Shown piece by piece: positions 7,587 through 16,434 of a stretch of 64,000 nt of DNA. This DNA is from JAOPZW01 sp963835295 (lineage in GTDB: Bacteria > Actinomycetota > Thermoleophilia > Solirubrobacterales > Solirubrobacteraceae): contig CAWIEX010000014.1 in assembly GCA_963835295.1 (NCBI GenBank), positions 682,001 to 746,000 on the forward strand, written 5' to 3'. Positions within the stretch are counted from its first letter, which is position 1, and each line of letters starts with the position of its first letter. A program made the position numbers and the translations under genes. The notes under the pieces were generated by a model, which saw nothing but the letters and a program-made list of their open reading frames with translations, was not told the origin of the DNA and did not search any database.

Positions 7587-8867
7587 TCATGCCAGTTCCT
7601 TCCGCGCGATCTTGCCCGACGGCGTGCGCGGCAGCGCCACCGTGAAGGCGATGTCCTTGGGCACCTTGAACCTCGCCAGGCGCTCAGCGCACCACGCCCG
7701 CAGCTCCTCCGCCTCCACGTCGGGATCGGCGACGACGGTCGCCACCACCGCCTCGCCCCACTCCGGGTCCGCGCGGCCATGGACGGCGGCCTCCACGACG
7801 TCCGGATGCGCCTCGAGCACGGCCTCGACCTCGGCCGGCGCCACGTTCTCGCCGCCGGAGACGATGGTGTCGGCCTTGCGCCCAGCGACGGCCAGCGCGC
7901 CGTCGGGGCGCCACTCCCCCAGGTCGCCGGTGGCGAGCACGCGCCGATCCGATCGCGCCCACCCCGCCACCGTCGGCCCGCTGACCAGGATCTCGCCGTC
8001 GCCGGCCATGCGCACGCGCGTGCAGAAGAGCGGCGCGCCGAGGGTCGTGACCTGCGAGCACGCCTCGGTCAGCCCGTAGGTCGTCGCCACCGGGACGCCG
8101 GCCGCGGCCGCCCGCCCCTGGAGCGCGGTCGTCGCGGGGGCGCCGCCCAGCAGCGCCCAGCGCAGCGCCGGCGGCTCGCGCAGCCCGGCGTCGAGCAGGC
8201 GCTGCAGCGTGGTGGGGACGAGCGAGACGATGGTCGGCCCATCCTCCTTCACCAGCGCCTCGAGGACGCGGGCGGTGTCAAAGCGCTCGTGGACGATGGC
8301 CGTCGTCGCGTAGATGGCCGAGCGCATCACGATCGACAGGCCGCCGACGTGCGAGAGCGGCAGCGCGCACAGCCAGCGCTCCGCGGGGTCGAGGCCCAGC
8401 GCGACGGCCGAGCCCAGCGCGCTCCACAGCCAGTTGCCGTAGGTGAGCTCCACCGCCTTCGGCGTCCCGCTCGTGCCCGAGGTGTGGACCACGATGGCGG
8501 GGGCGTCGAGGTCGTGGCGCTCGCGCAGCCGCGCCTCGGAGGCCGGCGTGCCGATGACGGCGCCGTCGATGACCTCGACCGTGCCCTGCGCGACGCGCTC
8601 GCGCTCGCGCGCGCTCAGGCGCAGGTCGACCGGGACGGCGACCGCGCCCAGGCGCAGGATCGCGTGCAGGGCGATGCAGAAGGCCTCCCCTGGGGGCAGG
8701 GCGAGGCCGACGCGATCGCCGGCGCGCACCCCGCGGCCGGCCAGGCGGCGCGCCGTCGCATCGACCTCGCCGAGCAGCTCGGCGTAGGTCAACGCGTTCA
8801 CGGCCGGGCGGTCGGGATGGCGCTCAGCCGCCCGCGGCAGCCAGGCATCGACGAGCACGGGTGCCAC
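7587..8867 (-). CDS. menE: o-Succinylbenzoate--CoA ligase (AMP-forming)
   Basis: Activates o-succinylbenzoate with ATP and CoA in menaquinone synthesis. The 426-residue protein has the adenylate-forming core motif VVHTSGTSGTPKAVELTYGN, then TTYGLTEACSQ, ATGDLGEWRPDG, and the C-terminal catalytic lysine region PSGKIARKEL. It is shorter than many acyl-CoA ligases, as actinobacterial MenE often is. Specificity is inferred from the surrounding men genes. The GTG at 8867 (or 8858) starts the family-like APVLVDAWLPRAAERHPDRP. It is divergent from the MetE-like gene, with about 60 bp between them. Confidence 0.85.
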   Translation of the reverse strand: MAPVLVDAWLPRAAERHPDRPAVNALTYAELLGEVDATARRLAGRGVRAGDRVGLALPPGEAFCIALHAILRLGAVAVPVDLRLSARERERVAQGTVEVIDGAVIGTPASEARLRERHDLDAPAIVVHTSGTSGTPKAVELTYGNWLWSALGSAVALGLDPAERWLCALPLSHVGGLSIVMRSAIYATTAIVHERFDTARVLEALVKEDGPTIVSLVPTTLQRLLDAGLREPPALRWALLGGAPATTALQGRAAAAGVPVATTYGLTEACSQVTTLGAPLFCTRVRMAGDGEILVSGPTVAGWARSDRRVLATGDLGEWRPDGALAVAGRKADTIVSGGENVAPAEVEAVLEAHPDVVEAAVHGRADPEWGEAVVATVVADPDVEAEELRAWCAERLARFKVPKDIAFTVALPRTPSGKIARKELA

Positions 8868-8905
8868 GGTAGCGGTAAGTCGCGCGCGAACCCGTTGCCG
8901 AACTA

Positions 8906-8918
8906 TCAGGGTTCCTGA
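8906..8918. promoter_or_regulatory. Small palindrome in the menE / MetE-like divergent gap
   Basis: TCAGG-GTT-CCTGA is a 5-bp inverted repeat about 12 bases before the MetE-like ATG, in the 63-bp gap shared with menE. A local operator is possible, but the repeat is short. Confidence 0.2.
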
Positions 8919-8930
8919 GATGATCGGCGC

Positions 8931-10037
8931 ATGAGCGCGCCGCGCCATCCCGCTCGCGCCGAGGTCGTGGGCAGCCTCCTGCGCCCGCCGCGCCTGCTCG
9001 AGGCCCGCGCGGCCGACGACGGCGCGCTCTCGGAGATCGTCGACGCGGAGGTGCGCGCGGCGGTGCAGCGCCAGGTCGAACTCGGCCTCGACGTCGTCAC
9101 CGACGGCGAGTTCGGGCGCGAGGCCTTCACCCACTCCTTCTACGACGCCATCGAGGGCATCGAGCCCAGCCCGGTGCCCGTGCGCTTCCGCAACGCCGGC
9201 GGCGACAAGGTCCTCTACAACGGCGTGCCGCGCATCTGCGGGCGCCTGCGCAAGGTCGGCAACCCGCTGGTGCGCGACACCGATCGGCTGCGCTCGATCA
9301 CCGAGCGCCCGTTCAAGGTCACGCTGCCGGCCGCCTCGTGGTTCCTGCCCGCGGCCTTCTACGAGCAGGGCGTCACCGATCGCTTCTACGACTCCCACGA
9401 TGAGCTGCTCGAAGACACGCTGGCCATCCAGCGCGAGCTCATCGCCGAGGCGATCGGCGCCGGAGCGCGCTACGTGCAGCTCGACTTCCCCAACTACGTC
9501 CAGCTCGTCGACGCGGGCGCGCGCGAGCACGCGATCGTGCGCCAGGGCATCGACCCCGAGGAGTTCCTCGACAAGGCGCTCGACCTCGACCGCCGTGTGA
9601 TCGAGGGCTTCCCGTCCGACGTGACCTTCGGCCTGCACATCTGCCGCGGCAACTACCGCTCGATGTGGATCTACCAGGGCTCGCTCGAGCCCGTGGCCGA
9701 CCGGATCTTCAACGAGCTGCCCTACGACGTCTTCCTCGTCGAGTGGGACGAGCCGGAGCGCGCGGGCGACTACTGCGCCCTGCGCCACCTGCCGCCAGGG
9801 CCGATCGTCGCGCTGGGCATCGTGTCGAGCAAGCACCCGCCGGTGGAGACGCGCGAGCAGCTCGTGCGCGAGATCGAGAAGGCCGCGCAACACGCCGACC
9901 TCGGACAGCTGGCGATCAGCCCGCAGTGCGGCTTCGCCTCCGTGTCGGACGGCAACGAGCTCTCGGCCGACGACCAGTGGCGCAAGCTCGAGGTGGTTGC
10001 CCGCACCGCCGACGAGGTCTGGGGGCCGGCAGGCTGA
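8931..10037 (+). CDS. MetE C-terminal-domain-like (cobalamin-independent methionine synthase II family) protein
   Basis: A 368-residue TIM-barrel protein covering only the catalytic half of MetE-type enzymes. It starts with VVGSLLRPPRLLEAR and has VTDGEFGREAFTHSFYDAIEG. The zinc-ligand-like positions are His in GLHICRGNYR, Glu in FLVEWDEPERAGD and Cys in ISPQCGFAS. Such stand-alone proteins include methyltransferases and coenzyme M-type enzymes, so methionine synthesis should not be assumed. It sits between menE and menB, 31 bp before menB on the same strand. Its role in that locus is unknown. Confidence 0.82.
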   Translation: MSAPRHPARAEVVGSLLRPPRLLEARAADDGALSEIVDAEVRAAVQRQVELGLDVVTDGEFGREAFTHSFYDAIEGIEPSPVPVRFRNAGGDKVLYNGVPRICGRLRKVGNPLVRDTDRLRSITERPFKVTLPAASWFLPAAFYEQGVTDRFYDSHDELLEDTLAIQRELIAEAIGAGARYVQLDFPNYVQLVDAGAREHAIVRQGIDPEEFLDKALDLDRRVIEGFPSDVTFGLHICRGNYRSMWIYQGSLEPVADRIFNELPYDVFLVEWDEPERAGDYCALRHLPPGPIVALGIVSSKHPPVETREQLVREIEKAAQHADLGQLAISPQCGFASVSDGNELSADDQWRKLEVVARTADEVWGPAG

Positions 10038-10068
10038 GCGAAGGCGCCCGTGAGTAGCCTGCCGGGCC

Positions 10069-10896
10069 ATGCCAGTGACGTGGGCGCCCGGCGCCGAGTA
10101 CGAGGACATCCGCTACGAGCTCAGCGGCGACGGGATCGCCAAGATCACCATCGACCGCCCCGAGGTCCGCAACGCCTTCCGCCCGCAGACGGTGGTCGAG
10201 CTCTCCTCGGCCTTCGAGCGCGCGCGCGAGGACACCGAGGTCGGCGTGGTCATCCTCACCGGCGAAGGCCCGCTCGCCTTCTGCTCGGGCGGCGACCAGC
10301 GCGTGCGCGGCGACCAGGGCTACGAGACCGAGCCCGGCAGCGGCGTCGGGCGCTTCCACGTCACCGACCTGCACGTCCAGATCCGCCGGCTGCCCAAGCC
10401 CGTCGTCGCCATGGTGGCGGGGTACGCGGTGGGCGGCGGCCACGTGCTTCACCTCGTGTGCGACCTGACCATCGCGGCCGACAACGCGCGCTTCGGGCAG
10501 ACCGGGCCGCGCGTGGGCTCGTGGGACGGGGGCTTCGGCGCCTCGCTGCTGCGCGACCTGGTGGGGACCAAGAAGGCCAAGGAGATCTGGCTGCTGTGCC
10601 GCCAGTACGACGCCGAGCAGGCGCTCGCCATGGGGCTCGTCAACACCGTCGTGCCGCTCGACCGCCTCGAGGAGGAGACGGTCGGCTGGTGCCGCGAGAT
10701 GCTCGCCCTCTCCCCCTTCGCCCTGCGCCTGGTCAAGGCGAGCTTCCACGCCCACGAGGACGGCTACGCCGGCGTCCAGCAGCTCGCCCACGACGCCAAC
10801 CTCCTCTTCTACGCCTCCGACGAGGCGCGCGAGGGGCGCGAGGCCTACAAGGCCAAGCGCGCGCCCGACTTCTCGAAGTTCCCCCGCCGGCCATGA
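10069..10896 (+). CDS. menB: 1,4-Dihydroxy-2-naphthoyl-CoA synthase
   Basis: Crotonase-fold enzyme that closes the second ring, turning o-succinylbenzoyl-CoA into dihydroxynaphthoyl-CoA. The 275-residue length is typical. It has ITIDRPEVRNAFRPQTV, the MenB-type CSGGDQRVRGDQGY, the oxyanion-hole stretch AMVAGYAVGGGHVLHLVCD, and ARFGQTGPRVGSWDGGFGA with the family's aspartate. The C-terminus ends EGREAYKAKRAPDFSKFPRR, as MenB usually does. It follows the MetE-like gene by 31 bp and precedes menA by 16 bp, probably as one transcript. Confidence 0.96.
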   Translation: MPVTWAPGAEYEDIRYELSGDGIAKITIDRPEVRNAFRPQTVVELSSAFERAREDTEVGVVILTGEGPLAFCSGGDQRVRGDQGYETEPGSGVGRFHVTDLHVQIRRLPKPVVAMVAGYAVGGGHVLHLVCDLTIAADNARFGQTGPRVGSWDGGFGASLLRDLVGTKKAKEIWLLCRQYDAEQALAMGLVNTVVPLDRLEEETVGWCREMLALSPFALRLVKASFHAHEDGYAGVQQLAHDANLLFYASDEAREGREAYKAKRAPDFSKFPRRP

Positions 10897-10912
10897 TGGC
10901 CGCTTCCATCTA

Positions 10913-11794
10913 GTGTCGAGCGTCCGCATCTGGATCATGGCCGCGCGGCTGCGCACGCTGCCCGCGGCGGTGGCGCCGGTCCTCGTCGGGACCGCGCTGT
11001 CGGCCACCGAGCGCCACCTGCGCGTCGGCGGCTTCGTCGCCGCGCTGCTGGGCGCGATCTTCATCCAGGTCGGCACCAACCTCTCCAACGACTACTCCGA
11101 CGCGCGCCGCGGCGCCGACGCCGAGGATCGCCTCGGGCCCGTGCGCGTCACCGCCGGCGGGCTCGTGCCGCCGCGCCAGGTCCTGGTGGCGACCTACGTG
11201 TCGTTCGGGCTGGCCGTCCTGTGCGGGGTCTACCTCGTCTGGCTGGCCGGCCCGATCCTGCTCGCCATCGGTGCGGCGTCGATCCTGGCCGGCGTCCTCT
11301 ACACGGGCGGCCCGCGGCCCTACGGCTACGAGGGCCTCGGCGAGGTCTTCGTCTTCCTCTTCTTCGGCATCGTCGCCGTGACCGGCTCCTACTACGTGCA
11401 GGCCGAGGAGGTGACCTGGGAGGCCTTCGTGCTCGCGGTCCCCGTGGGGCTGCTCGCGAGCGCCATCCTCGTCGTCAACAACGTCCGCGACCTGGAGTCC
11501 GACCGGCGGGCCGGCAAGCGCACGCTGGCCGTACGACTCGGGCGCGAGCGCGCGCGTACCCTGTACGGACTCATGGTCTACGGCGCCTTTCTCACCGCGC
11601 CGGTGCCCTTGGTGGCGGGGTCGCTCTCGGCGTGGCTGCTGCTGCCTCTGGTGCTCCTGCCGGTGGCCGTCGCGCTCGTGCGCCTCGTCCGCGCCCATGC
11701 CGACGGGCCCACGCTCAACCTGGCGCTGGCGCGCACCGGGATGCTGCAGCTCGCGTTCTGCGTGCTGCTGTCGGCGGGGCTGCTGTTGAGCTGA
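10913..11794 (+). CDS. menA: 1,4-Dihydroxy-2-naphthoate polyprenyltransferase
   Basis: Membrane prenyltransferase (UbiA family) that adds the polyprenyl tail to dihydroxynaphthoate, giving demethylmenaquinone. The 293-residue protein starts SSVRIWIMAARLRTLPAAVA. The first Asp-rich site is QVGTNLSNDYSDARRGAD and the second is VVNNVRDLESDRRAGKRTLA, both binding diphosphate through magnesium. Eight or nine hydrophobic helices follow the UbiA pattern. The GTG start is 16 bp after menB. Its stop shares one base with the menC ATG. Confidence 0.95.
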   Translation: MSSVRIWIMAARLRTLPAAVAPVLVGTALSATERHLRVGGFVAALLGAIFIQVGTNLSNDYSDARRGADAEDRLGPVRVTAGGLVPPRQVLVATYVSFGLAVLCGVYLVWLAGPILLAIGAASILAGVLYTGGPRPYGYEGLGEVFVFLFFGIVAVTGSYYVQAEEVTWEAFVLAVPVGLLASAILVVNNVRDLESDRRAGKRTLAVRLGRERARTLYGLMVYGAFLTAPVPLVAGSLSAWLLLPLVLLPVAVALVRLVRAHADGPTLNLALARTGMLQLAFCVLLSAGLLLS

Positions 11795-12807
11795 TGGACG
11801 TCCGCGTCGCCACCGTCACGCTCACCTTCGCCGACCCGATGCGGACCGCCTACGGGGTCCTGCGCGAGCGCGAGCTCATCCTCCTGCGCCTGCGCGACGC
11901 CGACGGCGCCGTCGGCTGGGGCGAGGCGGCGGCGCTGGAGGCCTACGACGGCGTCTCGCAGGCCAAGGTGCGCGACGCCTTTGAGGCCTACGAGGCGATC
12001 CTGCGCAACGGCGACGGAAACCCGGCCGCCGACCTGCTCGAGCGCTGCCGGATCGTCGCCGACCTCCCCCAGGCCCTCGCGGCGGTCGACCTCGCGCTCT
12101 GGGACCTCGCCGGAAACCGCGAGGGCAAGCCGGTCAGCGAGCTGATCTCCGACGACCCGGCCACCGAGGTGCGCGTCAACGCGACGATTCCGGCCGAGGA
12201 CCGCGCGCACGCCGCCGAGCAGGCGGCCGCCGCCGCCAGGGCCGGCTACTCGTGCGTGAAGATCAAGGTCGGCATCGGCGACGACGCCGGCCGGGTGGCC
12301 GCCGTGCGCGCGGCCGCCGGCTCGCAGATGGAGCTGCGCCTGGACGCCAACGGCGCCTGGGGAGTCGACGAGGCCGTCGAGTCGATCAACGCCCTCGCGC
12401 CGGCCGGGCTCGAGCTCGTCGAGGAGCCCGTGCACGGCGTGCAGGCGATGCGCCAGGTGCGCGATCGCGTCGCCGTGCGCGTGGCCATGGACGAGACCGC
12501 CGGCCAGCCGGGCTCGCTGACCGCCAAGGTGGCCGACGCGGTGTGCCTGAAGGTCTCGCGCTGCGGCGGGATCTCGCGGCTGCTGGCCCAGGCCGCGCTC
12601 GTGCGCGCGTCGGGCGCCGACGTCTACCTCGCCTCGACCTTCGACGGGCCGCTGGGGATCGCCGCCGCCGTCCATTGCGCCGCCGCCCTCAAGACGACCG
12701 CCGCCTGCGGGCTGGGGACCCTCGAGCTGTTCGCCGACGAGCTCACCGTGCTGCCCGTCGAGCACGGCGCCATCGCCGTCCCGCCGCAGCCCGGGCTCGG
12801 CGTCTAG
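11794..12807 (+). CDS. menC: o-Succinylbenzoate synthase (enolase superfamily)
   Basis: Dehydrates the MenH product SHCHC to o-succinylbenzoate. The 337-residue protein has the enolase-superfamily barrel: the lysine pair in CVKIKVG, metal ligands in LRLDANGAW, LVEEPVH and VAMDET, and the second-half lysine in VCLKVSRCGG. Some relatives are dipeptide epimerases, but the position between menA and menH/menD favours MenC. The start shares one base with the menA stop, so translation is coupled. Confidence 0.88.
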   Translation: MDVRVATVTLTFADPMRTAYGVLRERELILLRLRDADGAVGWGEAAALEAYDGVSQAKVRDAFEAYEAILRNGDGNPAADLLERCRIVADLPQALAAVDLALWDLAGNREGKPVSELISDDPATEVRVNATIPAEDRAHAAEQAAAAARAGYSCVKIKVGIGDDAGRVAAVRAAAGSQMELRLDANGAWGVDEAVESINALAPAGLELVEEPVHGVQAMRQVRDRVAVRVAMDETAGQPGSLTAKVADAVCLKVSRCGGISRLLAQAALVRASGADVYLASTFDGPLGIAAAVHCAAALKTTAACGLGTLELFADELTVLPVEHGAIAVPPQPGLGV

Positions 12808-12830
12808 GCCCGGCCCGGCTCCTCCTGCGC

Positions 12831-12852
12831 GAGCCCCTCGCTGCGCGGGCTC
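12831..12852. terminator. Hairpin after menC
   Basis: GAGCCC at 12831-12836 pairs with GGGCTC at 12847-12852 around a 10-base loop. It lies in the 145-bp gap between the convergent menC and menH genes, where a terminator is expected. There is no T run. Nothing else is recognisable in the gap. Confidence 0.3.
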
Positions 12853-12952
12853 GATCGCGTTGTCCCGGACGGAGTGCGCGAGCTCCTAGCGCACGTGATG
12901 CACGGAGCGGTGCATGCCGTCTCCCGTTCGGCCGGACTGGACGGCGGGCACG

Positions 12953-13684
12953 CTATCGGCGCGAGAGCGCCGCGACAACCGCGTCGGGCGCCTCGCGCGG
13001 CAGCCCATGGCCGGCGCCCTCGACGACGACGAGCTCGGCGTTCGGCAGCGCCGCGGCCAGGCGCTCGCCGAGCGCGACGAACTTCGGGTCGCCGGCCCCG
13101 GCGAGGACCGTCGCCGGCATGGTCAGCGTCGGCAGGCGCTCCCACAGCGGCGCCATGGCGCCGGTGCCCATGGCGCGCAGGACGGCGGCCAGCGCGCGCG
13201 GGTCGTTGCGCAAGAGGTCCTCGCGCCAGACGCGGGCCGCCTCGGGCGGCGTGCCGGCGAAGAGCGGCTGCGCGGCCCAGCGATCGGCGAACTGCTCGAT
13301 GGTCGCGCCGTCGGCGAAGGCGGCCAGGCGCTCGTCGTCGGCTCGGCGCGCCGCGCGCTGCGCCTCGTCGGCCAGGCCGGCGGTGGTGGCAAGGAGCACC
13401 AGGCGCTCGACGCGCTCGGGCGCGGCAAGCGCGACGCGCTGGGCGATCCGCCCGCCCATCGAGTAGCCGCACAGGGCGAAGCGGTCGGGCGCGGCGGCGA
13501 GGACGTCGGCCACGCACGCCTCGAAGCTCACCGGCCGCGCATCGCGCGCGTCGCCGTGGCCGCGCAGGTCGGGCGCCAGCGGCGTATAGCGTTCGGGATC
13601 CAGGCGCTCGACCACCGGATCCCAGGCGCGCCGCGTTCCGGCGAAGCCGTGCAGCAGGACGACGGTGGTGGGCACGCCTGCCAT
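12953..13684 (-). CDS. menH: 2-Succinyl-6-hydroxy-2,4-cyclohexadiene-1-carboxylate synthase (alpha/beta hydrolase)
   Basis: Releases pyruvate from the MenD product SEPHCHC to make SHCHC. The 243-residue alpha/beta hydrolase has the oxyanion motif VVLLHGFAGTRRAWDPV, the nucleophile elbow CGYSMGGRIAQ, the acid region LAGAGDPKF and the catalytic His in VEGAGHGLPRE. Start MAGVPTTVVLLHG is at 13684. It is divergent from menD and the two starts lie within about 20 bp, so their promoters must lie inside each other's coding DNA. MenH is assigned from fold plus locus. Confidence 0.85.
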   Translation of the reverse strand: MAGVPTTVVLLHGFAGTRRAWDPVVERLDPERYTPLAPDLRGHGDARDARPVSFEACVADVLAAAPDRFALCGYSMGGRIAQRVALAAPERVERLVLLATTAGLADEAQRAARRADDERLAAFADGATIEQFADRWAAQPLFAGTPPEAARVWREDLLRNDPRALAAVLRAMGTGAMAPLWERLPTLTMPATVLAGAGDPKFVALGERLAAALPNAELVVVEGAGHGLPREAPDAVVAALSRR

Positions 13685-15332
13685 CTTGACCGAGACCATC
13701 GACACCTACCTGCTGCTGCGCGCGTTCGTCGACGAGCTGGCGCGCTGTGGCCTGGCCGGCGCCTGCACCTCGCCGGGCTCGCGCTCCACGCCGCTCGTGC
13801 TCACCCTCGCGCGCCAGCCGGGCCTCGAGACGTGGTCGCACGTCGACGAGCGCGTGGCCGGGTTCTTCGCGCTCGGCGTGGCCAAGCAGAGCGGGCGCCC
13901 GGCGGCGGTGGCGTGCACCAGCGGCACCGCGGCCGCGCACTACCTGCCCGCGGTGATCGAGGCCCGCGAGGCGCGCATCCCGCTGATCGTGCTCACGGCC
14001 GACCGACCGCCCGAGCTACGCGAGGTCGGGGCCGGGCAGACGATCGACCAGCTGAAGCTCTACGGCGGCGCGGCGAAGTGGTTCTTCGAGGTCGGGACGC
14101 ATCGCGCCACGCCCGGGCGGCTGCGCTGGATGCGCCAGCTGGCCTTCCGCGCCTACCAGACGGCCGTGTCCGGGCGCCCCGGCGCCGTGCACCTGAACTT
14201 CCCCTTGCGCGAGCCGCTCGTGCTCGACGCGCCGCTGGCGCCGGCGGACGACGAGCCCCTCCCCCGCATGCGCCGCTCGGCGCCGGCCGCCGCGATCGAG
14301 CTCGAGGTCGGTGAGCGCGCGGTCATCGTGGCCGGCCGCCACGAGCGCGACGACGGCCTCGCCGCGGCGCTCCCGGCCGCCGCGGCCGCCCTCGGAGCGC
14401 CGCTGCTCGCCGATCCGCTCTCCGGCGCGCGGCGCGGCCCCGCGGCCGTCGCGCACTACGACGACCTCCTGCGCGACGAGGCCTTCGCCGCCGCCCATCG
14501 CCCCGACACGGTGATCCGCGTGGGCGACCTGCCGACCTGCAAGCCGCTGCGACAGTGGCTGGCCGGCCTCGATGGGGCGCGGCAGGTCGCCTTCGACCCG
14601 CAAGGCGCCTGGCAGGACCCGGCCGCCGTGGTCGGCGAGGCCCTGGACGCCGAACCCGCGGCGTGGGCGCGGTCGATCGCGGGCCCGCCGCGGGCGAGCG
14701 CGTGGCTGGACGCCTGGCGCCGCGCCGACGCCGCCGCCGCCGAGGCCATCGCCGCCGGGCTGGGCGATGCGATCTCCGAGCCGGCCGTCGCGCGCGCGCT
14801 CGCCGCCCTGCCCAGCGAGATCACCGTCTTCACCGCCTCCTCCATGCCGGTCCGCGACGTCGAGAGCTTCTGGCCGGTGCGCGACGCGCCGCCGCGCGTC
14901 CTCGCCCATCGCGGCGCCAACGGCATCGACGGCACGCTGGCCGCGGCCTTCGGCGCCGCCGCCGCCGGCGGGCGCGTCGTCGTCCACCTGGGCGACGTCG
15001 CCCTCGCCCATGACCTGGGCGCGCTGCTGACCGCCTCGCGCCTGGGCCTCGGGCTCACCATCGTGCTCGTCGACAACGCCGGCGGCGGGATCTTCGACTT
15101 CCTCCCGGTCGCCTCGCAGGCCGACGCCTTCGAGGAGCACGTGGCCACGCCGACGGGCCTGGAGGCCGAGCGCGTCGCCGCTCTCTTCGGGCTGACCTAC
15201 GAGCGCGTCGAGGCGCTCGGCGCCATCCGCGAGGCGCCCGGGACGCTGCTGCACGTGCGCACCGACCGGGCTGAGAACGTCGCCCTGCACCGTCGCTTGC
15301 ACGAGGCCGTCGCCGTCCGGATCGGTCGCTAG
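13665..15332 (+). CDS. menD: 2-Succinyl-5-enolpyruvyl-6-hydroxy-3-cyclohexene-1-carboxylate synthase
   Basis: Thiamine diphosphate enzyme joining isochorismate and 2-oxoglutarate. The roughly 555-residue length is normal. Visible are CTSPGSRSTPLVLTLAR, HVDERVAGFFALGVAKQSGR (with the conserved TPP-activating glutamate), CTSGTAAAHYLPAVIEA, TADRPPELREVGAGQTIDQ, and the C-terminal TPP/Mg region VVVHLGDVALAHDLGA then LVDNAGGGIFDFLPV. The start is unsure: GTG 13665 or 13668 has AGGA 5-8 bases upstream, while TTG 13686 would avoid overlap with menH. Confidence 0.95.
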   Translation: MVGTPAILTETIDTYLLLRAFVDELARCGLAGACTSPGSRSTPLVLTLARQPGLETWSHVDERVAGFFALGVAKQSGRPAAVACTSGTAAAHYLPAVIEAREARIPLIVLTADRPPELREVGAGQTIDQLKLYGGAAKWFFEVGTHRATPGRLRWMRQLAFRAYQTAVSGRPGAVHLNFPLREPLVLDAPLAPADDEPLPRMRRSAPAAAIELEVGERAVIVAGRHERDDGLAAALPAAAAALGAPLLADPLSGARRGPAAVAHYDDLLRDEAFAAAHRPDTVIRVGDLPTCKPLRQWLAGLDGARQVAFDPQGAWQDPAAVVGEALDAEPAAWARSIAGPPRASAWLDAWRRADAAAAEAIAAGLGDAISEPAVARALAALPSEITVFTASSMPVRDVESFWPVRDAPPRVLAHRGANGIDGTLAAAFGAAAAGGRVVVHLGDVALAHDLGALLTASRLGLGLTIVLVDNAGGGIFDFLPVASQADAFEEHVATPTGLEAERVAALFGLTYERVEALGAIREAPGTLLHVRTDRAENVALHRRLHEAVAVRIGR

Positions 15333-15344
15333 CTTCGAGCGACC

Positions 15345-15596
15345 ATGAGCCAGACGACGCTGCTCCCCACGCCACCGCCGCCCGCGCCCCCGCGGCGCAG
15401 CTCGAAGGGGATCGCCCCCGGCGACATCGTCGAGGTCGACAAGAAGGGCCGGCGCTTCCACGCCATCGTCGTCGAGCTCGAGCAGGGCGAGTCGGGGCGC
15501 TTTCACCTGAGCGTGCGCCCGCTGGACTCGCGCATCTCCTACCGCCAGGCCACCGTGCGCGAGGTCGTGGCCGTGTGGCGGCGCGCCGGACGCTAG
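15345..15596 (+). CDS. Hypothetical small protein, 83 aa
   Basis: Begins MSQTTLLPTPPPPAPPRRSS, a proline-rich leader, then a compact part GIAPGDIVEVDKKGRRFHAI with predicted beta strands that could be a small barrel. No membrane segment or known motif. Codon use fits coding DNA and it sits 12 bp after menD, so co-transcription is likely. The last 20 bases, including the stop, recur at the end of the next gene. Confidence 0.6.
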   Translation: MSQTTLLPTPPPPAPPRRSSKGIAPGDIVEVDKKGRRFHAIVVELEQGESGRFHLSVRPLDSRISYRQATVREVVAVWRRAGR

Positions 15597-15599
15597 CCC
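15580..15599 (+). repeat. 20-bp direct repeat across a stop codon, copy 1
   Basis: GGCGCGCCGGACGCTAGCCC is identical to 16419-16438. Both copies encode RAGR followed by the TAG stop, at the ends of two neighbouring genes. A diverged extra copy lies just before copy 2, at 16402-16418. Confidence 0.7.
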
Positions 15600-15627
15600 C
15601 GAAGCCGCGCTGCGTCACAATCGGCTG

Positions 15628-16434
15628 GTGCGCCACTGCGGCGAGCTCCTCGAGCTGGACGACATTCGCCGCCGGCTGAGCCCCAGCGGGGAGAGCCATG
15701 TCGGGCTGCGCCCGATCGAGGTCGATCGGATCGTCGGCACGCTCGACCGCGGCTGCGACTTCGACCGCCGCTTTCACCCGCTGCGCCCCGACCTCGCCGC
15801 CCGCGTCAGCGCCGTGGCGCGCGCCTTCCCGGACGGCGCCTTCCCGCCCATCGACGTCGTGCAGGTCGACCGCGCGTACTTCGTCGTCGACGGGCACAAG
15901 CGCGTGGCCGCGGCGCGCCGCTCGGGCGTCGAGGTCATCGACGCCAACGTGACGCGGCTCGACGTGGCGTCGCCCGTGGACGCCGGCACGCAGCCCGTGG
16001 ACCTCGCGCTCGCCGGCGCGGAGGACCGCTTCCTGCGCGAGAGCGGACTGCGGCGAGCGCGGCCCGACGTCCGCCTGCGGTGCCTGTCGGAGCGCAGCTA
16101 CCCCGACCTGCTCGAGGCGGTGAAGGCGCACGGATACGACCTCATGCGCGCGCGCGGGGACCTCGTGGCCGCCGAGGAGGTCGCGGCGCACTGGTACGAC
16201 TGCGACGTGCGCCCGGTCCTCGCGGCGGCCGAGGACGGCGGGGCGCTCGCGCTGCTGCCCTGCTGTCCGGCCGGCGAGCTCTACCTGGTGATGCACCGCC
16301 TCGGCTGGAGTTCCGCGGGGGACGACTGCGACGCCCTGCAGGCGGCGGCGCGCGACGCCGCCGCCGGGCTCCAGCCGCCTCGGCCCGGCAGATGGCCTTG
16401 GCGGCGCGCCGGCGCTAGGCGCGCCGGACGCTAG
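15628..16434 (+). CDS. ParB-like nuclease-domain protein
   Basis: A 268-residue protein. Residues about 20-110 resemble a ParB/sulfiredoxin-type N-terminal domain: LRPIEVDRIVGTLDR, FPPIDVVQVDRAYFVVDGHK, then RVAAARRSGVEVIDANVTRL. The rest (RPDVRLRCLSERSYPDLLEA and onward) is not recognised; a Cys-rich spot LLPCCPAGELYLV is present. No helix-turn-helix of true partition ParB is evident, and no parA is near, so chromosome segregation is unlikely. The GTG start is used. The C-terminus ends in a repeated Arg-rich RRAGARRAGR made by a DNA repeat. Confidence 0.62.
   Translation: MRHCGELLELDDIRRRLSPSGESHVGLRPIEVDRIVGTLDRGCDFDRRFHPLRPDLAARVSAVARAFPDGAFPPIDVVQVDRAYFVVDGHKRVAAARRSGVEVIDANVTRLDVASPVDAGTQPVDLALAGAEDRFLRESGLRRARPDVRLRCLSERSYPDLLEAVKAHGYDLMRARGDLVAAEEVAAHWYDCDVRPVLAAAEDGGALALLPCCPAGELYLVMHRLGWSSAGDDCDALQAAARDAAAGLQPPRPGRWPWRRAGARRAGR

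Noticed and set aside
7587..10109. An 840-codon open frame covering menE and the antisense of the MetE-like gene
   Set aside because: The upstream half reads as low-complexity antisense of a well-supported gene; real menE starts at about 8867.
13665..13700. Separate promoter gap between menH and menD
   Set aside because: The two start codons overlap within 20 bp, so no free gap exists.
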